Shown here: positions 1 to 5,947 of the stretch, piece after piece
Layout of the letters: each line of letters starts with the position of its first letter
Numbering within the stretch: position 1 is the stretch's first letter
Origin: Oscillospiraceae bacterium
GTDB taxonomy: Bacteria; Bacillota; Clostridia; Oscillospirales; Oscillospiraceae
DNA length: 6,868 nucleotides
Reading direction: 5' to 3'
NCBI GenBank assembly: GCA_902765975.1
Contig: CACXBO010000125.1
Location: 1-6,868 of the forward strand
The notes under the pieces: generated by a model
Told to the model about the DNA's origin: nothing
What the model saw: the letters and a program-made list of their open reading frames with translations, nothing else
The model's database searches: none
Made by a program: the position numbers and the translations under genes

Positions 1-85
1 AAGTTTTCAGTTTACGCACACTGCATCATAAGAGACCTATCCTCAATTTTCCTTTTCGTTTCTTCAATAAACCGAATTTGTCAAC

Positions 86-103
86 AACAATTTATAAATT
101 GTT
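86..103. promoter_or_regulatory. Perfect 18-bp palindrome, candidate operator
   Basis: The sequence AACAATTTATAAATTGTT equals its own reverse complement over all 18 bases. It lies about 80 bases before the transporter start, in an AT-rich intergenic leader. An uninterrupted AT-rich dyad here fits a dimeric regulator site. A weak -35-like TTGTCA (78-83) sits just upstream, but no good -10 follows at 17-18 bases, so I cannot place the promoter. It is not a terminator: the stem is almost all A/T and no T-run follows. The regulator is unknown and none is encoded in the window. Confidence 0.5.
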
Positions 104-116
104 AAAGCATATTTTT

Positions 117-133
117 ATGATACGTGGTATCAT
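117..133. promoter_or_regulatory. 7-3-7 inverted repeat, candidate operator over the promoter/start region
   Basis: ATGATAC and GTATCAT are perfect inverted 7-base arms separated by GTG. The repeat includes TATGAT (116-121) and TATCAT (128-133), both of which resemble a -10 box, so a protein bound here could block initiation. It lies 14 bases after the perfect palindrome and about 50 bases before the transporter ATG. The 17-bp size suits a TetR, GntR or MarR-like dimer. An RNA hairpin in the 5' leader is an alternative reading. Confidence 0.45.
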
Positions 134-165
134 GGCTATATATTGAAGAAGTAGATTGATCGGTT

Positions 166-173
166 GAGAGGAA
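166..173 (+). promoter_or_regulatory. Ribosome binding site fixing the transporter start at 182
   Basis: GAGAGGAA ends 8 bases before the ATG at 182. An in-frame TTG at 164 would add six residues, but it lies on the 5' side of this site and has no Shine-Dalgarno sequence of its own. The ATG also gives the expected start of an ABC ATPase (MLSISDVSKEY). Confidence 0.75.
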
Positions 174-181
174 CGGTTTAT

Positions 182-3100
182 ATGCTTAGTATCTCAGACG
201 TTTCAAAAGAATATAAGACCGGCAATTTTGTGCAGAAGGCTCTCGATCATCTGAGCCTGACTCTGCGCGAGAATGAGTTTGTCGCAATACTCGGACCGAG
301 CGGTTCCGGAAAAACGACGCTTTTGAATATAGTCGGCGGTCTGGATCATTACGACAGCGGGGATCTCGTCATCGACGGCACCTCCACGAAGCACTATTCA
401 GAGAGGGACTGGAACTCATACCGCAACCACTCCGTCGGCTTTATCTTCCAGAGCTATAATTTGATACCTCACCAGTCTGTTCTTTCAAACGTTGAGCTTG
501 CGCTCACGATCTCGGGCGTTTCGCCGAAGGAAAGGAAGCGCAGGGCGGCAGAGGCGCTTCAGCGCGTCGGACTCGGAGACCAGCTCCATAAAAAGCCGAA
601 TCAGCTCTCCGGCGGGCAGATGCAGAGAGTAGCTATTGCGAGGGCCCTTGTGAACGAGCCTAAAATACTGCTTGCAGACGAGCCCACGGGCGCTCTCGAC
701 AGTGATACCAGCGTTCAGGTGATGGAGCTTCTGAAGGAGGTCGCCAAGGACAGGCTTGTCGTTATGGTCACTCACAACCCGGAGCTTGCCCGAAGGTATG
801 CCACCCGCATTGTGGAGCTGAAAGACGGAAGGATAATCACCGATTCAGATCCCTGCGCTCCAGGGCCGGAGCCGAGTCGGCCCGCAGGCTCTCTCAGAAA
901 AGCGTCAATGTCATTTTTAACTGCTCTAGGACTGAGTCTCGCAAATCTCTGGACAAAGCGTAAGCGCACTCTTCTGGTCGCCTTTGCCGGTTCGATAGGT
1001 ATTATCGGGATAGCCCTCATACTGTCGCTATCGACAGGAATGAATCTCTATATGGACGACATTCAGCGCGAAACCCTCAGCGAATATCCCGTTTCTCTCA
1101 CAAAGAGCAGTCTTGATCTTTCCTCCCTCGTAACGCGCGATGAGCAGGAAGACTCGGACGGAGACAAGGTTCGGGAATGGCAGCTTGTGGCTAATCTTTT
1201 TTCGACCGCTTCTCCAAACGATCTCGCTTCATTCAAGCTGTATCTTGAAGAGCACTCCGGCGAGACCGACCCGTATATTCAGAACGTAGAATACAAGTAC
1301 AACGTCGCGCCCCTCATATTCTCCGAGCGCGACGGCGAAGTCCGGCAGGTACATCCGAACCAGAGTCTCGCTTCCCTCGGGATATCAAGCGCCGGTATTC
1401 CGGGCTTTACGAGCCGGAATATGACCGACGTATTTCACCGTATGCCGGATAATCCGGGAATGTATGAAAGCCAGTACGACGTTTTGGCCGGAAGGTGGCC
1501 TCAGAACTACGGAGAACTCGTTTTCGTTCTGACGCGCGACAACAAAGTTAGCGATATGGCGCTTTACGCCATGGGCTTTAAGGATATCTCGCTGCTTGAC
1601 GATATGGTCGACTCGTTTATGAGCGGGAAAAAGGTCGATCGCACATCTGCAAACGGAGTTTACGCCTATGAGGATTTCCTCGGCGTGAGCTTTCGCCTTG
1701 TGGACCGCTCCGCGCTCTACACCTACGATGAGAGCTACGGAGTTTGGACAGACCGCAGCTCTGACCTGGATTATATGAAAAAAGCCGTTTCCGAAGGCGA
1801 GCTTCTTAAGATTGTCGGAGTCGTGCGGCAGAGAGAAGACGCGAAAGCCGCCGTGCTCAGCACCGGTATGAACTATATGCCATCTCTCGTTCTCCACACT
1901 ATAGATAGCGCGTCGGAAAGCAGGCTCGTTCAGGATCAGCTTGCCTCTCCGGACGTCAACGTATTTACCGGCGCTCTGTTCTCCGAAGAGACTGATGCGT
2001 CGCTCCCCGACCTGTCCTCCCTCTTCTCGGTCGACGCCGACTCTATTGCCGACGCCTTTCGGTTTGACAGGGACGCCATTTCTTTCGATATGTCGGAGCT
2101 TGGGCTCTCCGGCGAGGATATCAGTAAGTATATTGATCCGAATGCTTTCTCCGGCTTGATCGACTCTCCATCCTCCGCGGATATTCAAAACATCTTTGAC
2201 GGCATTGAGCTTAACTTATCCCTCGACAGCCTATCGCAGCTCTTCAAAGAGCTTTATGACTCATATCTTGAGAAAGCTGCAAAAGATCCGGCGACCGACG
2301 TGAGCAGGCTTCCGGATGCGCTCAGGACGTATCTCAGAACGTCTGACGCACGGAAGGTCGTTACGGAGCATATACGTCGCATCATACGCGAAAGCGGGGT
2401 ACAGGTCATCACTCCGGAACGGCTTCGGGGCTTTGTCGGGCGGCTTGCAGATGACTTCGCGCGATATATGGAGACTGCAAAACCGCTTGAGGATGTCGAC
2501 TGGCCCGTTTTGGAGGGCTCTGACCTCTCCCCTCGGGAGATTTTCGAGCTTTACAGTCCCTTTTTTGCCGGATATCTTGAGTCCGACGCTTTCTCCGCTT
2601 TTCTCGACAACGAGGCTCAGAAATTAGTGGATGAACTTTCAGAGGCAGGAGAAGTCGACGAGGATTCAGAACTGCTTCTTCAGGAGCTTCTCGCAGGCTA
2701 TGAAAGCTATGCATCTGAGAACGGACTTCCCGAGCTGTCTTCCATCAGCGAGTCCTTCCGTGATTATATGGAGACCGAAGATGCGCGCAGCCGCATAGAC
2801 GCCGCCGTCAAAGAGATGATCGATACGGACGCCATTGAAAAGCGGATTTCGGACGGATTAAGCCGATATGCGAGGGGCGTTTCATCGAAGCTTTCCTCCG
2901 CCATGCAGAGGACTATGACACAGCTCTTCCAAAACCTCTCTTCTGAAATAGAGAAAGCAATGAGCGACGCTATGTCGAAGCTTCCCGACGCATTTACCGT
3001 TGATTTTGACGCTCTGACCTCCTCGGTCAGCATGAATATGGACGACCGTGAGCTGATGGAGCTTGCATCCGCCCTGATGTCCGGCAGCTCCGATACTTTC

Positions 3101-3718
3101 GACAGCAACCTCTCCCGTCTCGGCTATGCCGACCTTGCCTTTCCTAGCGAAATAGTGATCTATCCGCGGGATTTTGAGAGCAAAAACCAAGTAATCCGTT
3201 TTATCGACGGCTATAACTCGCAGATGGAACACAGCGGCGAAAGCGAAAAGGTGATACGCTACTCGGATATGGTAAGCACGATGATGAACTCCGTGACAGA
3301 GATAATCAACGTGATAAGCTACGTTCTTATCGCCTTCGTCGCCGTATCTCTTATCGTTTCCTCGATAATGATCGGAGTCATAACATATATCAGCGTGCTC
3401 GAAAGGCGCAAGGAGATAGGCATACTCCGTGCGATGGGCGCCTCCCGTCGCAACGTCTCCTCGGTCTTCAACGCTGAAACTATGATTATAGGCGCACTCT
3501 CCGGGATACTCGGAATAACTATTACGGGTCTCATCCTTCTGCCCGGAAACTATCTGATACACACACTTACAGGTCAGGAGAACCTGAGCGCGACGCTCTC
3601 TCCGACCGCCGCCGCCGCTCTTGTGCTGTTAAGCGTGCTCCTCACCCTCGTGGGCGGCTTTATCCCGGCAAAGGGCGCTTCGAGAAGCGATCCCGTCGCC
3701 GCACTGAGAAGTGAATAA
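182..3718 (+). CDS. MacB/LolCDE-type ABC transporter, ATPase fused to FtsX-type permease with giant extracytoplasmic domain
   Basis: Numbering is from the ATG at 182 (1178 residues). The N-terminal ATPase is complete: Walker A GPSGSGKTT (38-46), Q-loop Q90, signature LSGGQ (142-146), Walker B ILLADE (162-167), D-loop ALD (171-173) and H-loop H198. After a basic linker, helix 1 spans about 264-286. A soluble region of about 750 residues follows, then three helices (about 1040-1068, 1100-1122, 1142-1162). ERRKEIGILRAMGAS and the ending SDPVAALRSE are FtsX/MacB permease hallmarks. Four helices with one large external domain is the type VII (mechanotransmission) ABC design, which moves substrates on the outer face rather than through a channel. 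MacB relatives are usually about 650 residues, so this one is nearly twice as long. The extra length is mostly helical sequence around residues 600-975 inside the external domain. The only cysteine is C225, on the cytoplasmic side. No MacA-like adaptor is present in the window. The substrate is unknown; peptide, antibiotic or lipid export or cell-wall signalling are all possible. Confidence 0.9.
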   Translation: MLSISDVSKEYKTGNFVQKALDHLSLTLRENEFVAILGPSGSGKTTLLNIVGGLDHYDSGDLVIDGTSTKHYSERDWNSYRNHSVGFIFQSYNLIPHQSVLSNVELALTISGVSPKERKRRAAEALQRVGLGDQLHKKPNQLSGGQMQRVAIARALVNEPKILLADEPTGALDSDTSVQVMELLKEVAKDRLVVMVTHNPELARRYATRIVELKDGRIITDSDPCAPGPEPSRPAGSLRKASMSFLTALGLSLANLWTKRKRTLLVAFAGSIGIIGIALILSLSTGMNLYMDDIQRETLSEYPVSLTKSSLDLSSLVTRDEQEDSDGDKVREWQLVANLFSTASPNDLASFKLYLEEHSGETDPYIQNVEYKYNVAPLIFSERDGEVRQVHPNQSLASLGISSAGIPGFTSRNMTDVFHRMPDNPGMYESQYDVLAGRWPQNYGELVFVLTRDNKVSDMALYAMGFKDISLLDDMVDSFMSGKKVDRTSANGVYAYEDFLGVSFRLVDRSALYTYDESYGVWTDRSSDLDYMKKAVSEGELLKIVGVVRQREDAKAAVLSTGMNYMPSLVLHTIDSASESRLVQDQLASPDVNVFTGALFSEETDASLPDLSSLFSVDADSIADAFRFDRDAISFDMSELGLSGEDISKYIDPNAFSGLIDSPSSADIQNIFDGIELNLSLDSLSQLFKELYDSYLEKAAKDPATDVSRLPDALRTYLRTSDARKVVTEHIRRIIRESGVQVITPERLRGFVGRLADDFARYMETAKPLEDVDWPVLEGSDLSPREIFELYSPFFAGYLESDAFSAFLDNEAQKLVDELSEAGEVDEDSELLLQELLAGYESYASENGLPELSSISESFRDYMETEDARSRIDAAVKEMIDTDAIEKRISDGLSRYARGVSSKLSSAMQRTMTQLFQNLSSEIEKAMSDAMSKLPDAFTVDFDALTSSVSMNMDDRELMELASALMSGSSDTFDSNLSRLGYADLAFPSEIVIYPRDFESKNQVIRFIDGYNSQMEHSGESEKVIRYSDMVSTMMNSVTEIINVISYVLIAFVAVSLIVSSIMIGVITYISVLERRKEIGILRAMGASRRNVSSVFNAETMIIGALSGILGITITGLILLPGNYLIHTLTGQENLSATLSPTAAAALVLLSVLLTLVGGFIPAKGASRSDPVAALRSE
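1979..3106 (+). other. Helical insertion within the transporter's external domain
   Basis: Residues of roughly 600-975 separate two parts that look like the ordinary permease external core: sequence up to about VNVFTG (592-597), and the strand-like PSEIVIYPRDF and FIDGYN region shortly before helix 2. The stretch between is acidic and rich in predicted amphipathic helix, with few glycines and no cysteine. Residues 902-934 (from SKLSSAMQ to SDAMSKL) have a heptad-like pattern of hydrophobics and could form a coiled coil. Boundaries are by eye and may be off by tens of residues. Confidence 0.5.
2309..2827 (+). repeat. Degenerate repeated helical motif in the transporter protein (residues ~710-882)
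   Basis: A motif of the form hxxxFxxY(L/M)(E/R)(T/S)xDA recurs: LPDALRTYLRTSDAR (710-724), LADDFARYMETA (755-766), FFAGYLESDAF (794-804) and ISESFRDYMETEDAR (855-869). The first and last copies are both followed by a similar amphipathic helix (KVVTEHIRRII and SRIDAAVKEMI). A weaker copy may precede them around 687-700 (LFKELYDSYLEKAA). The repetition is at protein level only; the DNA is too diverged to call a recent duplication. It suggests a repeated helical hairpin module. Confidence 0.5.
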
Positions 3719-3725
3719 ACGGTAA

Positions 3726-3827
3726 ATGATCATCGTGATCGTATTCTATTACATTATGCTTGCCATGCTTTTTGCCGTACTTGCAGTCGCCCTCACGCTG
3801 CGGCCAAGGCTTATGGCAGGCTGTTAA
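3726..3827 (+). CDS. Possible 33-residue single-helix membrane peptide
   Basis: The ATG lies 8 bases after the transporter stop and opens a 33-codon frame. The product starts MIIVIVFYYIMLAMLFAVL and ends LTLRPRLMAGC. About 24 uninterrupted hydrophobic residues followed by an arginine pair form a convincing transmembrane segment with a positive cytoplasmic tail. It fits exactly in the gap between the transporter and the peptidase, on the same strand. An in-frame TAA directly precedes the ATG, so the start cannot lie further upstream. The weak point is the Shine-Dalgarno: only GAGAAGTG about 12 bases upstream, so it would rely on coupling to the preceding stop. It may be a small accessory subunit of the transporter, or a chance frame. 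I do not recognise a family. Confidence 0.4.
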   Translation: MIIVIVFYYIMLAMLFAVLAVALTLRPRLMAGC

Positions 3828-3834
3828 AAAAAGC

Positions 3835-3842
3835 GAAAGGAA
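3835..3842 (+). promoter_or_regulatory. Ribosome binding site of the M42 peptidase
   Basis: GAAAGGAA precedes the ATG at 3852 with about 10-11 bases between the GG and the start. It lies just after the stop of the 33-codon frame, so the peptidase has its own initiation signal. Confidence 0.65.
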
Positions 3843-3851
3843 CGCCAAAAA

Positions 3852-4886
3852 ATGTACCGTTTTGATGAAGAGCACTGCCTTGATACGTTCAAAAGGCTAT
3901 TAGCCACAGACAGCACGACCGGTCAGTATGAGGAGATACAGCGCCTCGTGGTATCTATGCTCGATGAGCTTGGCTTCAAGTATAAAGCCACGCACAAGGG
4001 CGGAGTGATAGCGGAGCTCGGAGGCGAGGGCGAGCCTCTCGTCGTCACCGTCCATCTCGACGATATCGGGCTCATGGTGCGGCATATAAACTCCGACGGC
4101 ACCCTAAATCTCTGCCCGGTCGGCGGTCTTTATCCTTTCTACTGCATAATGGAAAACGTCAGGGTCTACACCCACTCCGGAAAGGTATATACGGGTACGG
4201 TCTGCCGCAATCCCAATTCTATCCATGTCACCGAGGATGAAACGAGGAAGGTGCTTCCCGACTTCCGCACGAACGTCTGCGTCGTTCTGGACGAAAACGT
4301 AAAAACTGCGGAGGAAACCAGAGCTTTAGGCGTTGAAACGGGCGATATCATCGCCCTTGAGCCACGCTTCACACTGTCTAACGGTTATATCAAATCGCAC
4401 TTTGTGGACGACAAGGCCGCCGCCGCAGTTCTTCTCACAGCCATGCGTGAGATAGCGGAGGGCAGGCTCAGGCTCTCGCGCAAGGTATACGCCTACTTCT
4501 CCGTTTACGAGGAGATAGGTCACGGCACCTCTTGGCTCCCTGAAGATGCCCGCGATATTCTCGCCGTTGACATCGCTCCAACGGGTCCCGACCAAAATTC
4601 CGACGAGCATAAGGTCTCAATATTTGCTAAAGACTCCCGCTATCCATACCACGTCGCAATGACCGGAGAGTTGCGCGATACCGCAGAAGCTTGCGGCGTC
4701 GATTACGTTATGGATATCTTCACGCCGCACTACGGCACGGACTGTGATACGAGCATAGCAGCCGGCTACGACGTGCGCCATGCCGCCATCGGCTTCGGCA
4801 CGGCAAACAGCCACGGTTATGAACGCACTCACGTCGACGGTCTGCGCAACACCTTTGAGCTTCTCTGCGCCTATCTGGAAAGGTAA
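3852..4886 (+). CDS. M42-family metallopeptidase (glutamyl aminopeptidase/FrvX-like)
   Basis: This 344-residue protein has the normal length of M42 peptidases, cytosolic di-metal aminopeptidases that often assemble into large tetrahedral particles. The expected metal and catalytic positions are visible: H68 and D70 in VHLDDIG, D186/D187 in VDDKAAAAVLL, the E220-E221 pair in YEEIGHG (general base plus ligand), D240 in LAVDIAP, and H327 in ERTHVDGL near the C-terminus. No signal peptide is present. Some motifs differ from textbook members: HLDDIG replaces HxDEIG, EEIGHGTSW replaces EEVGLRGA, and there is a YGTDCDTS loop. It is therefore a divergent branch, though probably active. The family cleaves N-terminal residues from short peptides; related members were first annotated as endoglucanases, which should be disregarded. 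It follows the transporter with no terminator between and ends just before a strong one. Substrate preference cannot be read from the sequence. Confidence 0.85.
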   Translation: MYRFDEEHCLDTFKRLLATDSTTGQYEEIQRLVVSMLDELGFKYKATHKGGVIAELGGEGEPLVVTVHLDDIGLMVRHINSDGTLNLCPVGGLYPFYCIMENVRVYTHSGKVYTGTVCRNPNSIHVTEDETRKVLPDFRTNVCVVLDENVKTAEETRALGVETGDIIALEPRFTLSNGYIKSHFVDDKAAAAVLLTAMREIAEGRLRLSRKVYAYFSVYEEIGHGTSWLPEDARDILAVDIAPTGPDQNSDEHKVSIFAKDSRYPYHVAMTGELRDTAEACGVDYVMDIFTPHYGTDCDTSIAAGYDVRHAAIGFGTANSHGYERTHVDGLRNTFELLCAYLER

Positions 4887-4942
4887 ACTCCGCATGATGA
4901 GACTCGGACCATATAGGGATGAGCAACGCTGATATTATCAAG

Positions 4943-4985
4943 AAGCCCATAGCTGTTCCGACGCAGCTATGGGCTTTGCTTTTTT
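4943..4985 (+). terminator. Intrinsic terminator of the transporter-peptidase operon
   Basis: Perfect 13-bp arms AAGCCCATAGCTG (4943-4955) and CAGCTATGGGCTT (4964-4976) enclose an 8-base loop, followed by TGC and a run of six T (4980-4985). The hairpin begins 56 bases after the peptidase stop. Read on the - strand the stem is followed by CTTGAT rather than a T-run, so it mainly serves the + strand. A weaker effect on the convergent operon is possible. Confidence 0.92.
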
Positions 4986-5165
4986 AAGGGTCTTTTACCG
5001 CTGCTGTAAGATCACTGTACAGATAAACGCCAAACGAGACTGATAATCCTATGTAGCTGAAATTAAACAGATAGAATATGTTTCCCAACGTGAGCCACAG
5101 CGTAACTGCCACCGTTTCAAATATGATCAGCATGAATAGCGGCAGCAAATACTTCTTTTTCTCAT
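4984..5165 (-). pseudogene. Frameshifted N-terminal remnant of a polytopic 4Fe-4S (NapH/YccM-like) membrane protein
   Basis: The ATG at 5165-5163 overlaps the acetyltransferase stop as ATGA, with GGAG (5179-5176) 10 bases upstream. Its own frame stops after 12 codons. One extra A in the five-A run (5160-5156 on this strand) would restore MRKKKYLLPLFMLIIF and join a 60-codon frame ending at 4984. This frame contains a clear helix, then WLTLGNIFYLFNFSYIG and a diverging tail ending AAVKDP. From memory, the first part resembles the start of clostridial membrane proteins with 4Fe-4S ferredoxin motifs; this is recognition, not a search. Such proteins have several hundred residues, and neither the CxxC cluster motifs nor the remaining helices are here. 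The stop codon lies in the T-run of the opposite operon's terminator. Alternatives are a functional 54-residue peptide from TTG at 5148, or 49 residues from ATG at 5133. Confidence 0.55.
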
Positions 5166-5947
5166 CTCAGATCATCTCCGGTCCTTGATAGCTCGTTTAC
5201 AAAAACAATGTCCCTCGCCGTCAGCTCCACCCATGCGGGGCGAAACCCGCTTTTGACAGCATTACGCACAGATTTGATATTCGACCAAGCGGCACAGTAA
5301 AAAGGCACCTTGCCCAACGCCAAAACTTCAAGCGCCAATCTGCTTGTAACGGCGGAAGCGATGCCATTTTGCCTGTATTCGGGGAGAACGTCAACACCGA
5401 TTTGATACATCGTTTCGCTGTCGGCGGAACAGCCTGCAAGTCCTATCAGCTTTCCGTTATCATAAGCGCCGACGGCTAACACATCCCGTTCTCTGTCATT
5501 GAAGGTCAGGCAGTTGCTCCACTGCTCCAAATATAAATCCGCAAATTCCTCTTTGTTAAGAATACGCAGCACATAACCGCAGTCCAGCTCCTTCAGCTTT
5601 TCTGCGTCGGGAAGAAAATACTCCGCCATAAAACAGACCTTCAAATCAAACGGAGCAAGAAATTCGTTCAGCAGATTGATTTGCGGCGTTTCAAAACAGC
5701 GGTACGCATCAAACTTGTTAATGTATTCCGTCACCGCCGGTTTTATCCGTTCGCTCACCTGCGCCACAATGTTGTTTCCGTAAGAAACGAGGTCGCACTC
5801 CAACGGCAAAGGCAAATATCTTCTCGCTTTCGTATTTGCTTTAGATATCGTAACAATATTTTGTTCCGAGAGAAAATCAGACGCAGCACAGTTGCAGTCA
5901 TAAGCAGACTGCTGCAACGCAATTTCCAGGATCTCCTTATTTGTCAT
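5162..5947 (-). CDS. Two-domain GNAT-family N-acetyltransferase
   Basis: This 261-residue protein has an N-terminal region (about 1-120) of unknown role and a C-terminal GNAT fold (about 125-250). The acetyl-CoA motif A is visible as VDVLPEYRQNGIASAV (185-200), with RQNGIA in the R/QxxGxA pyrophosphate loop position, followed by the long helix to about 210. A motif B-like strand and helix follow (FYCAAWSNIKSVRNAVKSGF, 216-235), ending in a GFRP turn as in many family members. GNAT enzymes transfer acetyl from acetyl-CoA to an amine; the acceptor is not predictable here. The ATG overlaps the upstream epimerase stop as ATGA, with GGTGAAG just before it, indicating translational coupling. Its own stop overlaps the start of a broken third cistron in the same way. 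It has six cysteines and no signal peptide, as expected of a cytosolic enzyme. Confidence 0.85.
   Translation of the reverse strand: MTNKEILEIALQQSAYDCNCAASDFLSEQNIVTISKANTKARRYLPLPLECDLVSYGNNIVAQVSERIKPAVTEYINKFDAYRCFETPQINLLNEFLAPFDLKVCFMAEYFLPDAEKLKELDCGYVLRILNKEEFADLYLEQWSNCLTFNDRERDVLAVGAYDNGKLIGLAGCSADSETMYQIGVDVLPEYRQNGIASAVTSRLALEVLALGKVPFYCAAWSNIKSVRNAVKSGFRPAWVELTARDIVFVNELSRTGDDLR

Noticed and set aside
1..70. Left-edge sequence before the leader repeats
   Set aside because: No frame with a start, no stem-loop with a T-run and no RNA motif was seen; it may be the tail of an upstream intergenic region.
78..107. TTGTCA followed by GTTAAA/TTAAAG as a sigma-A promoter
   Set aside because: The -35 is fair, but the -10 at 17-18 bases matches only three of six positions, so I do not call a promoter.
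1385..2188. Long open frame on the - strand (267 codons) opposite the transporter gene
   Set aside because: It lies wholly within the transporter gene, whose motifs and length make the + strand frame certain. It has no Shine-Dalgarno and no recognisable domain, and long antisense frames are common opposite this codon usage.
2882..3562. Open frame on the - strand (226 codons), rich in H, Y and D
   Set aside because: It is antisense to the permease helices and FtsX motif, and its odd composition is what reverse-reading of hydrophobic codons gives.
3728..3740. GATCA-TCG-TGATC small hairpin after the transporter stop
   Set aside because: A 5-bp stem with no T-run is too weak to be a terminator and lies inside the 33-codon frame; probably chance.
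4895..4933. 12-codon + strand frame after the peptidase (MMRLGPYRDEQR)
   Set aside because: It is too short, has no ribosome binding site, and sits in the 3' untranslated stretch before the terminator.
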